A stretch of DNA of 64,000 nt, taken from assembly GCF_040807025.1 (NCBI RefSeq), contig NC_090946.1, positions 5,622,001 through 5,686,000 of the forward strand, in the 5' to 3' direction. The position numbers and the translations under genes are program-made. The DNA is from Struthio camelus (lineage: Eukaryota; Chordata; Aves; Struthioniformes; Struthionidae). The notes beneath the pieces were generated by a model, which searched no databases, had not been told where the DNA came from, and saw only the letters and a program-made list of their open reading frames with translations. Position 1 is the first letter of the stretch. Each line of letters starts with the position of its first letter. Below, one piece after another: positions 25,141 through 37,100 of this stretch.

Positions 25141-28100
25141 TCATGTGCTTGAAGTGGTTTTCCTCCGCTTCAGCCGCGCTCGCCAGTCTTCCGGCAGTGC
25201 CTCGAAGTTGGCGTTCCTCTCTGCCATGCCACTGCGGGGACAAAGGTGGGGGTTAGCGCCCAGGAGGTGCAAGGTGACATTCGCTACTGCCTGCTGCCAC
25301 CCAGCCCCCCTGCTCTCCACCGTGGCCGGACACCCACTTCTCCCTCCATACCGGGAGCGAGGAAATGGCCCAAGAGAAGCCCATCGAGGAGTTTCTCCCT
25401 CACAAAGCAGCCTTGTGGCAGGCAGGTAACCGCGGAAGGACTAATCCCTCTTCAGGGACAGGATCCTACCGGCATCCTGCTACAAGCCACAATCTCAGAC
25501 GTCCCCTGGGGCCTGAGGATCACCACGAGCCAGTGCCCCAGGCACCACAGCAGGGGAACCTGCCCCTCGCAGAGTGGAGGCTCCTCAAGGAAGAGGGGAG
25601 TTCCTGCTAAGGTGCCTCAGCCATCTCCAGCTGGGGCAGGCAGCGTTTCGCCGCTGTCGAGCTGGGCAGCGTCAGAGCGCCAGCAGGAAGGGCTGCCGGC
25701 TTCAGCAGAGCGTCCCGAGTTCGCACGTGTCCGTACCTCAGCAGCTGCTGCTGCTTCCACTCCTCAATGCGCCTCTGCGCAGTCGTCTCTCGGTCCTCCT
25801 CGCTGGAGCTGGAGTTCTCTTCCTCATCCAGCTCCCGCTGGATGCTCTGCCACTTCTTCACCAGAGATGGCATCTTCGTTTTACCCTTCTTGCCCTGTGC
25901 CAGGAATTCAACAGGCCACAGTTAGGGCGGGTGAAAAGAGGAGACTTGGAGACTCTAGAGGGTGCTGAGCTATAGCTACTCCCAGCAGAAGGGTGGACGA
26001 GCACGCCGGCAAGGGAACAGGGCAGAGCTGCCCCAGGACATCCCTTCCTTTTGCTGCCACAGTTGCCAACCGCTGCGGGCAGAGCTACAGACCGCCCCGG
26101 CGACCCAGCAGCTCTGCTCGCAGCCAGGGAGCACAGGAGTCACTTCAAACAATGGGGCTTGCTCAGTCCTGGAGCCCTTCCTTCTCTGCTGTCTTGCGGG
26201 CCTGAGGCACGCAGGCCGGCCAAAGGCAGCGGGACGCAGCTCCACGGAGCTCCTGGAGCGCCATCAGGGAAAGCCGTCCCAGGGACGCTGCTCAAAGCAA
26301 GGCCCTGGAGGCAGCGACGGGACCCGCGTGTCCTCGTTTCCAGCCCCGGAGCGGCAGTGGCCCACCCACCCCAGCCTGCCCTGCCATGGCCAGGCACCAG
26401 AGCACGGTCCTACCTTGTCCTTCCGCCCCTTCCTTGGTTTCTCTGGTGGCAGCGCTTTGGGGGCGGGAGGTGGCGGCGGCTGCGGCGGAGGTGGGGGAGG
26501 CGGCTGCTCCGCGGTGGTGGCGGCGGCAGGCAGGGCTCCTCGCGCAGGGGCCGGCTGCACGGTGGCAGCGGCAAGCCCAACAGGCATGGCACACTCCGAA
26601 TAGCTCATGACAGAAGGCGCAGCGGGTGCCGTCACTCCCAAGTAGCCAGGCTGTAGGCCCAGTCCTGCGGGCTGAGGGCCTGCATGCCCTGGAGGGATGC
26701 GGAGGTTGGCGCGGCCTTGGATCTCGCCTTGCAGTCGCTGCCGCGGCCTCAGGGAGCCGAGGGGCACAGCCGAAGGCTGATACTTGCTGGCGGCCATGAG
26801 GGGCTGGCTGTAGATGACAGGGCAGCTGCCAATGGTGGCTGTTCGCTGCATCAACCCCGGGCTCATCTCCGTGGCTTTCCTCTTCTGAGACTTGGTGGAG
26901 AGCAGAGGGGCAGGGCTAGATTCAACAGCACCCTGGAAGGGGAAGCGCCGACGGTGAGAGCTGGGTCGTGCGGCCCCGAGGCCCGGCCGGACGCGACCGC
27001 AACAGCGGTGGTGCCCAGGCAGGGTCCTCCGGGCTGGGGGCTTTGCTGCTCTGCCACCCCAGCAGCTCCATCCCGTTCTCTGTGTGTTCCTTTCGGCATC
27101 CTTTCTCCCTGGGCTCACGCTCTCCCCGCCGCCGTCTCACCTTTGCCCCCCCCCCCCCCCCATGGGTGCCACGTGGGGTTGGGAAAGGGGTACTGTCACA
27201 GCAGGGCCAGCGCGTGGGGCAGGGAGATACACAGCTACGCTCCCGGTCACGGAGGGACACTGGCCAAGGCCAGCCTTTCTCCAGCTGCCAGCGCCGCTGC
27301 TCACCTGGCCGCTGCTGACAGCTGGGCGGAGGAGAGGCTTCAGGGGAGCATCTTCTTCCGTTCCCGGGGCGGGTGGCTCCTCACCCCCCTCGTCTTCCAT
27401 CTCCACTTCCTGGATCTCTCCGTCTTCTCCAGGAGGCGGTGGGGGCGGTGGCGGTGGTGGGGGCGAATCTGGTGGAGGCGGAGGCGGCGGAGGCATTTCC
27501 AAAGGCAAAGGAGGTTGGAGTACCGGGACAGAGGACTGAAGTAGAGTCCAAAATGGAGTGAGCGGCATGAGAGACGTAGCAGGAACTTGGCCTGAGAAGG
27601 ATTCTTTACAAAGGGAGCCTGAAGAATACATATTGACACAGGCTTGAAAACCCACGCTACTGACCGCGCTGCCCACCGCTCCCCAGCCACCGGTGCTGCG
27701 CCTTCGCCCAGGGCAGCTCCCCAGCACAGGCGCTCGCTGCCTCCCTTCCAGGGCCCTGCCTGGGAAGCGGGTTGCAGAGATCAGGCCGCAGGCTCTCAGA
27801 TCGCCATTGGAGCTGCTGCACCCCACCTTCCCGAGCACCACTGGAGCCCCAGGGGACCAAAACCGAGAGGGACAGTTCAGCCACAGGAGCAGCGTCTGTC
27901 CCAGCTTCTCTAAAGCTACTGCTAGATGCCTGGGTAAGGGAGGCAAGTACCACCGCGTACTGCTCTGACCTCCAGCGAGCTCAGCGGGGCCACGAAGCGC
28001 CGCAGCAACCTGGCTGCGTGTCTGCGGCGAGCGCAGCACAGAAAGGGACCTGCTTCTGGGCCAGGACACCCACACCACAGCAGCAATCTGCTGACCGCTC

Positions 28101-31100
28101 TTTCTCCCACCCGTCGTAGCACCCCCGTGCTGTACCTGCGGAGTGCTCTGATGAGTCCCCGGCGTGCTCTCCTTTTTCTTTGGGAGGTGGTTTAGGAGGA
28201 CCGTCGGCTTTTCTGTCGGTGGTCTGCTGTCCTTCCTCTTCGTCCTCCCCGTCGGGGAACTCCCATTGCGACTCTCCTGAGTGCTCGTTAACATAGAAAT
28301 AGCGTCTATGCTCCCTAAATCACAAGAAAGAAAACGAGGCTTTACATTCTCTCCCCCTTAAGGGACACGTCGAGGCAGGCCTGCCCGCGACAGCGGTGTG
28401 CTCTCGCAGGGAAGACCTTCTGCAGCAGGGCTGCCATTCACAAACGCAACAAACAACTTTGAGGACAGAGGCAGGAGAGGCCCGAGCCGGTTCGCTCAAA
28501 GCTATTTGCATTGCTGGCTCTGTGAATATAGCCCTGAGCCCCCCGCTCCGAGAGAGGAGGGCTGAGAAAGCAGGCCAATGTGCAGCAGAGCAAGGTCTCG
28601 CTAGCATTGGGACTTTTAGCCACTGCCTTGGCTTAAAGTCACCCTCCAGAACAGGTATTGGGGAACAGCCCAGTTTAGAGGAGTGGCTGCCCCCCTACCC
28701 CGTGGTGCGTGGAGGTCGCATTTATGATACTCTTGGTGTCAAACACACAGTGAATGCTAGAGAGAGGGAGCGGATCTGGGAGCTGAAAAACAAAAGAGCA
28801 AAGATTTCAAATAAGGAAAAATTAATCAAGAAAGCCAAATAGAAAAAGAAATGTTTGGGTCTGACCTGCTGGCAGGAGAGAGAAATCTTGTTCTTCATTC
28901 CGTCGATGAGTTGAAGTTTGTCCTTTGTCAGTACTGTTGGTCAGAAGAGGTGATCCAGAGATCCTGCAAAGTTCACAGAGCTCTCGCATGCGCGACCCCC
29001 CAGGCCCGCCCTCCACAGCGCTTTACACTCGCGAGAGTAAAAACCAGCTCTGTCCAATCAGTGAATCAGATCCGTCTCAAAACACTTGAGCAATCACTTT
29101 GGATTCTCCAATTTGGTGGCTGGCCCAAACTCTGTAAGTGCCGGAAGTTTCTCTGCCTGCCCAGCACTGCTAACGGAAGCTGCTCTCAGTCTCCGAGAGG
29201 GATGGCGCCACGTCGTCAGGTGTTGATGATCACAAATCATGTCTGAGATGTCAAAGATGAAAGGTGAGAAAGGTAGGAGAGCGCGTACCTGTCCCAGTGG
29301 CAGGACCAGCCTTTAGGGGTGGCGTTTATTTCGTATTGTTTTAGCTGTTCGGCTGCGTCTTGAAGTTTGCGTTTGAGGTAGTTTCCATTGAGAGCACCTT
29401 CTCGCCAGTCAGCAATGCGGGTCTAGAGGGCAAGAAGCACGGGAAGCCATTGAGGCAGGCTGCCAGAGGCTCGCGGGACAAGACTTGTGGTCAAGGAGGG
29501 GCCCTTACAGCACAGGACCGAGGGGGCCCCAAGGAAGACATCGCTTCCAGGCAAAGTCATGCTCTCCTCATCGTGGAGGAAGGGCCTTGCAGGAGGCACG
29601 CACATGGCACTCTACCGCCTGAAGCTACAAGGTTCGTGTAGCCCCCCAAGCTCGGTGCTTGGCTGGTGGACAGTGTTTTGATCCCCTTCTAAACAGAAGG
29701 CCTTGTTACCTCCGTCTGCAACAGCAACATGTGGAAGTTGGAGACAGATTGTCTGTTGATGCCCAGGAACTCCAATTTACTAGTCAGAGTATTTGCCAGC
29801 TCTCCGATTTGAAACTGCCGAGGAGAAAAGGAAGAGTAAAGAGCCGCTCTCGGATCACATACAAGGCTGCTGCACCCACCGCAGCCCTGTGGCTCAGGGT
29901 CACTCCGGGCAAATGGGAGTTAGGACTGCCTACAGCCCTTCAGCCTGCGCAGGCAACAGGAAACAGGACTAGGAAGCAGAGTCTTGAATTTCTACTTCCC
30001 CAGTCACCCCCTCCTTTAAGCCCCACTGCCTCCTGCATCCCCAGGGACGGGGTCTGTGCAGGGTGGCAGGACACAAGACCTTCTGACTCCAGTAGTTGGA
30101 GGTGCCTGCAGAGGTGCCAGCAAATCCCATTCTTTGCACCCACTTTTCCCTGCACCCAGTCACAGCCCCCACAGCTTCTTGGCAGTTACCGCTTCAAACC
30201 AGCCAAAGGAGATTATAGGCTCGGTCCACTTTAGCATCCCAGCCATGAAGTCATAGCACAGCAGTCCCAGGGGCAGAAAACGTTAAAAATAAAATACTGT
30301 AACCATCTCCCAAAGGAAATGGGCCAGGCTGTATTTTCAGACTTCTTAAAATCACCACTTTCCAGTGCAACTAGCTGGAAAGTGCACAAGAGAAGCAACG
30401 ACTCTGGATTTACACCCAAGTAAAGGACAGAATCTATTTTAAGATTCCGACTGGCCTGTAGTGATTATGGTTACTGAAATCCAACATCCCTGTAGGAGTG
30501 AAAAATCCAAGTTAAGCATTGCACTGCGACATGACAGATTGAGGGGAATTGCATAAAAGCAAATACAAGTCAGAAAACAATTAAAAGCAGAAACAGAGAG
30601 ATGCCCGCAAGTAGGATAAAGATCCCTTTAAGGAGGGCTCTGAAAAAAAATCTCTTTTTCCTTCGTTCTTCAAAAGAGACTCCAGAAGGTCCCAAAGGCC
30701 AACAACGTAGCATCCATCCCCAGGGACAGGGATGAGCCAGTTAAGATGAGCAGTGCTAGAGAAGCCTGAGACAGCAAAATGGGTTCTCTGCATCCACATT
30801 GCTGCAGAGAAGCTAGGAAAGATCCCGCACCAGAGTGTTATTTCACAGCAGAGGATCCACAGAAATCTCCTACAAACAAATGAGCCAGCAGAAGAGATAT
30901 CAGCCCAAACCAGTACAGCAAACAAATTACCAGGGCAGACGGCATTCATCCAACAGCCCTAAGGGAATCTTGCATGTGAAATCACTATGTTACAGCATAC
31001 AGCCCATCCCACAGAGCACCTCTACTATCAGAGGCTTTTAAAGGCTTCCAGAAGAAATCTGGGACACAGCAAGCCAGTGAGCATGATTCCTGCAGCTGGC

Positions 31101-34100
31101 AATTTTTTTTTTTAATTGAAAAAACAGGACAGATTTGTTTATATACTGCACTTGGGGAGGCTTGCAGGTTATAGGCAGGGAAATCATGTCTCACAATTCT
31201 AATATTAAAGTGGCATTTTAGTAATTTATTTAGTAATATTTTAGGAGACAGAGGCTGAGTCTATGATGAGGAAAACAGAAAAGTCCTCTCACACTCGAAA
31301 AATAATTAAGTGATGGGCAATGAGGGTGGGATTAAGGGTCAGTTATCACAGCGGAAGATGACTTCCCCTGGGTTTCTACCGTGAGCTGCCATACATAAAC
31401 CATCTGGCAAAGGGAAGCAACAACATTTACTAATGAAGTAAAATTACTCAGAAGTCAAATTCAATGCTGCAGAAGATGCCATGGTAATATGTGACTGCGG
31501 GACAGCGTACAGGCTGGTAGGGACAGATAGAAAGATTTCCCCTAGTACCCTGCATAACCATACACACACAGCAGCAGGCTCCGAGTGAACTATACAGCTC
31601 AAGGAAGGGCTCTGGGAATCATTCAGCCACCATCAAAAAAAAGCAAACCAGGCCTTCGAAGAGAGCAGAAGAGAAAACATCAGAACAACGCTGCAAAAAT
31701 CCTGAGAGCATTCACAATTGGCATCCAACAGCCTATTTCTGGCTGCTCTTGCCTCGAAAAGAAGCCATGCCGGGGTATAGGAAGAATGGCAAATATCAAC
31801 AGCCTCCAGACACAGAGAAGCTACAGACTCAGATTCTTCAGTCTGGAAACTGGATGACTAAATAGCACCTGAGAAAGGACTGTAATATCATTAATATCAG
31901 GAAGAAAGTCAAAACAAAAGCATTTGTGCTCTTTCTCTCTCTCTCTCTCTCATGAGAAGACCTAGGGGTCATTCTTTGCCCTGTTCCTCCCCCTTCCCCC
32001 TTCAAACCTTCGCTGCTGGTTTCTGCTGGAGACAGGATACTGGACTAAAGAGATCCTGGCTCAATCCAGCCCAGGCATTGCTTCACAGGGCAAAGCCAGC
32101 TCTAAAGGAACTGTGGCCAGACAAGCTGTTCTTGCAGTAAAGCTGGGTTCGGAGGTCCAGGGCTACCCCCACCACCCTTCTCAGCCCAGACGATAATGCT
32201 GTTCTGCCAGCGGTCTGAAAGGCAGGCAAAGTTACCCCTGCACCAGCTGCGTCAAAACCTACAGCCTAAAAAACGACTGCTCAAACACCCCAGGTAGCTT
32301 ATGCACCCTGGGCAGAGCTGGCCGAGGCAGCGAGAACACCCCTTAGCGCTGACTGCAGGCAGCATGGCAAGCACCATGGGGGCCGCAGAGAGCCCCAGGA
32401 GCTGTGGTGAAAGCGCACTGGTCACAGCTTCAGGGAACAACTAAGCACCCAGCTATTATCTCCTACGCATGCCGGAACAAATCTCACCGGCACACACCTC
32501 TGCATCTCCATACCTTTAAGTCCTGCTCCTCCTCTTCTATTTTTGGTGCCCCTTGCACTTTTGCTTTCTCCTGGGGCTCTTCAGGCTCTGCCTCTTTGTC
32601 TGAATTCTCTTCAGCAGCTTCTGTGCTCGCTGCTGAAGGAGAAGAAACAACGGGTGAGCCCTCTTCCCACACTGCCATGGCACTGCCCACTCTCCGCATG
32701 CTGCTTTTAACACTGGGCCCGAGACAGCCGTGCTAGGGAGTTTCCTTCCTACAGGAGCTGATGACAAAAGGCTGAATTTAAAAGGAGAGAGCGTCACACA
32801 CACCCGTAATGCAGATGATCAGGCTCCTCCCGAAAGGACATTTCAGAAAACGGTGAATTACAGATACTACAACACAAGGACAGGACAGAGGAATGGCCTG
32901 AAGCATGGAATTTAAAGACGCAGACAGCCAGCAAACTGCCAGGCAGGCCATCATTGAACTCCTGCAGTTCAGCAATTTGCCAGGAAAAGAGATTAAAGTA
33001 TTTAGTAAGTTGAGATAATTGTTAGCTCAGAAGACTGAAGAGACCAGAGAGCTCCCAAAAAGATGTTCAGATATTAAGGTTTTCTTTTCAGTCACACCAT
33101 GAGTTAGCGGCAGCTAATTACCTTTCCAAGCCACAAAGCTCTGGGAGGGAAGTGGGAAGTTTTGTTAGGGACTCCTGCCAAAAACCCTTGGGGGGGGGGG
33201 AGGGGGGGATAAAAACAACCCCCCCTCCACATTCCTGGTACGTCTTAGACTTCAAGGGCAGAAATTCTCTCAATTACCATAGAGTAGTAGGGTGCAGAGC
33301 CAACTTTAAACAGGTTATTTTAAAATAACAACTTCCTTTTTCCCCAAGGTGTCAATAAATGAGAAAATAGCGTTACTATTTAAGAGCTGGCTCCAAGCAC
33401 ATACTGTTGACAAGCTTGCAAAGTACAAGACGTTAGAAAACTCTCCAGTGAAATCCTCACTTGGAAAAGCCACCCTGAAAACAACTTTGCTGTGGAATTC
33501 CAGTTCACGCCTCTGCCTGAAGCATACTCACACAAGAGCGATTCTCCCACAGCAACCCCCTGCCTAGGACTGGCGCCGTCTCCCATTTCAGCAGGATACG
33601 GACCGGTAGGGGCCTACAGCACTTTCGTATTTTCTCTGGGAAAAGCAGATGTCTCATTCAGCAAGTTTTCTTCGCTATGAGGCAGGCAGCTGGCCTGCAT
33701 CCCCGTGCCAAGGAGGGAATGGCACATCTGGGAGTCACAGGCTTGCCAGGCACATGCTGATTCCTTGGGCACAGCGGAGGACGGCTCTCGGGCCAGCACG
33801 TTTGGGGACAGCAACTCTGGAGTGGCTGGGCTTGCGCACTTACAGGTGGACCGGCCTAGGACAGGGCTACTCTGTCCAGCCACCACCACTGCTGACTGGG
33901 GAAGACTGCAGGCCTGGTACAAATAACAGCCGCAACAGTCAGTGAAGCATGAACAGTATTCAAGCGTATCATCAACATCACGCGACCTCCCCAAGACAAC
34001 AGATTTTATGCGATGCTGGGCAACATCAGCCGAGCTGTTGTTAACATTCATTTGAGCAAGCTTTCTGAAAGAAAGCAGCTGTATTTCTCACACCAGCGCA

Positions 34101-37100
34101 GAAGGCCAGAGAGCTAACGGACACGTGGGCAAGCCCATAGGCATAAGTAATGCTGCACGTGCTGGCATAAGGGGGACTGCTGCTCAAGGAAGTGTTAAAT
34201 TCAACGCATGTCTGAGATAAAAACAATCCTTTTATGAATCAGGTCTTTCTCACAGTGAGGTCCCTGCCTAATACTTTTTATTCACCCACAAGAGAATAGG
34301 TAGACTGGCTCTCTCGAGGAACAAATCAGCTGTCCAAAATTTGGAGACTGTTACCAGGCAACTTAGCGGAAGCAGACTTCAAAAGAGGAAGGTAACAGTC
34401 CTTGGTATATCATGGTCAGGCTTTATAACTTCAGGAGGAAAGTGGAAGGCAATAGAGCGTGAAGCAGCCGTTATCACACTTCTGCACGCCTTTTTCTGGT
34501 AACGTTGAATATGGGCGCTCTCCTAATTTTCCTTAGTCATTGGATAAAGGAGAGAATGTGGCAGAGCATCAGCTTATCCCCAGCACCGTCCTGAGCCTGC
34601 CAGACTGTCACTGCACGCTTGCACTCTGCTGTGACAGCAGTGGAGGCCACACCTTCAGGCCTGGCCCTCCTCTACACAGATACCTCATCTACCACATCCT
34701 GACTTCTCTACACACAGGGCGAGACTTCACACGTTCCACGTGAGCTGCATCTTCAGACAACAGCAGGGAAAAGATACGGTGGTGGGAGAGAGCTGCAGAC
34801 TTCCAAAATGCTGGCTTGCCCCTCCAAAGGGAGCTGTTCACATTACCTGCTTCTCCAACTTCTGGGCTCTCTCGGCCTGTTTTGCTGGAGCCCCGACTAG
34901 TAGACTCTGGGCTGGCAGCTCCAACAAACAGTTTCCATTTCCCTCGCTTGGAGGCCAGCCTGCGGGTTGCATCCTGTGAGGCTGACTGACTCCCATCGGA
35001 GAGCGGGCTGGAGCCCGAAACACTGCCATCTCCCTCCTCCAAGGCACGCAGTTCTGCCTGTGAAGAGACAAGATGGTGAGCGACACTACAGGGACCTGAC
35101 CTAACCCAGAACAGCAGCCGTGGTGACTTGCAAGAGGTAGGGGAGACATACACAAAAGAAGAACAGAGGTGAATAGCTGCTGTAACGGGGACACTGTGGT
35201 AATAAGAGCAAAGACGGAGCAAGAGTTTGATCAGCTCCCAGCTCAACTAGGAGCCCCTGCCAGTAGAGGACTAGTACAGGAATAGCAGGGTCTCCCTCGA
35301 AGGAGCCATGAGAGAATTGCAAACATATATTTTCCTTCTGGTTTATTTCTAACAAGACACGCTCTTCCCTCATCTTCCCTAAGAGTCACTCGCTAACACT
35401 ATTCTTCCACTGCAGCCACGGCCTTATTTCTATGACAAAAGCCTCCCTGTTACCTTCTTTCTCTCTAGCACCATCTCCAGCTCAAGGGTGTCTTGCTCTT
35501 CCTCTTCCTCACCGCTCTCCCCTGACTGCACCACACTGCACAGATCTTCCTGCAGCGTGTCTTCCAGAGGATCCCTGCAAGGCTCCGGCTCTTCAGGGGC
35601 AGTCGCCACTTCTTCTGCTTTGGCTTCCTCTTCTGGGGGTGGCTCAACTTCCTCTTTGCAGATCACCTTTCTTCTCCAGCGTTCTTCTTCCTCCTTCACC
35701 ACATCAGGCAGGAGAGGTGCCAGGAGGGATGCAGCCACCCCTTTCTTCTCCTCCTCGCTGTTGGAGAGGGCTTGCACGCCTTCGTTCACTTCCTGCAGGG
35801 TGCACACAGGAATCAAACGCTGCGTGGGCTGACAGCAGCAGCGCTGCTCCCCGCCAGCCAACCCCAAAGCAAGATCTTCCCCAAGAAGCAAAGGAGACGC
35901 CGGCTCACAGAGGTACCTGGGGCCCCTCTCCAGCCTGCAAGTGCTCTCCCACGCACAGTGGGGAGAGCCACACACAGTTGTGGGGACCCACCCACAACTG
36001 AGGGAACTAAAAAGAGCACCTACGGGCCTTGTGGTAGCAAGTACCCAGAGCTTAGATTGTTTGGTGACTGACCTTCTTCACCTCTCGCTTGGTAAGGCTG
36101 GCCCCACGGCTCACACTGCCTGTAGCGACCCCCTTCTCCTGGGGGTACAGGTCCGTAGCCACTACGAAACTCCCGTTGGCACCTGCCACTGTGCTGCTGA
36201 GGAAGAGGAGAGGGAGTGAAGGGCTGGCACAGGAACCACTCCTCTTTGTCTCCCCTTGCCGCTGATGGCAGGCCTCAGTGATTCTTACCTGTGCTGGTAG
36301 TGCTGCAGACCCTGAACCTGCGTCGCGAGATACTGCGGCAGCTCCCAGGTCACCTCGTTGCTCTGAGTGTTCCAGTAATAGTAACAGCCGGTGTTCTCGT
36401 CCCACACTTCCTGCCAGTCACCCATTTCCACGCCCACTGGTGGGGAAACAAAGAACGGCTGTCAGCCGCTGGGTGCAGCAGGGGACACCCACAGCCCTAG
36501 CACCGAGGACCTACAAACGCGCTCACCTCCCGCCAGCGAGCACTGGGTGTCATACTGCCACTCTGGGGCCTGAGCAGAGCCTGTGCCGTTGGCAGTGGCC
36601 GAGGAGTGACCTGAGCCAGGCTCCTTGGGCTCAGGGCGCGGAGGCGTGGGAGGCGGAGCGGAGGCCGCGGCCGTGGACTCAGCAGGCTGCGGAGGAGCTG
36701 TGATGGCATCGATCTCCTTTAAAAACATGAACGTCACAACGTGAATTGAAATCCCAGAGGAGAAAACAGGTTGTCTGGGTAATGGGACAACCAATGTGCT
36801 TACCAGCAGGCAGAGGACAACGTCAAGGACTGTGAAACCACCCTTTTTACCTACAACCCTCTTCCTTCCCCTGTGATGCAGCTACTTTACATGGAAAAAA
36901 CTCTCCTCCACCCTGTCTCCCCACTGCGCTCAGCACTTCCCAGAGCCACAAAAACAAGCCTCACTAACCGCCAGAAAGTTTGCCAGCGTGCTGTCAATGT
37001 CTGCTGAATTATTTCCATTTGCGTCTGTGGAATGTGCCGATTTCTCAGGAGTTTCACCCTCCTCATCATCGCTGTCTGCATACGCGCCAAGTAAACACAA

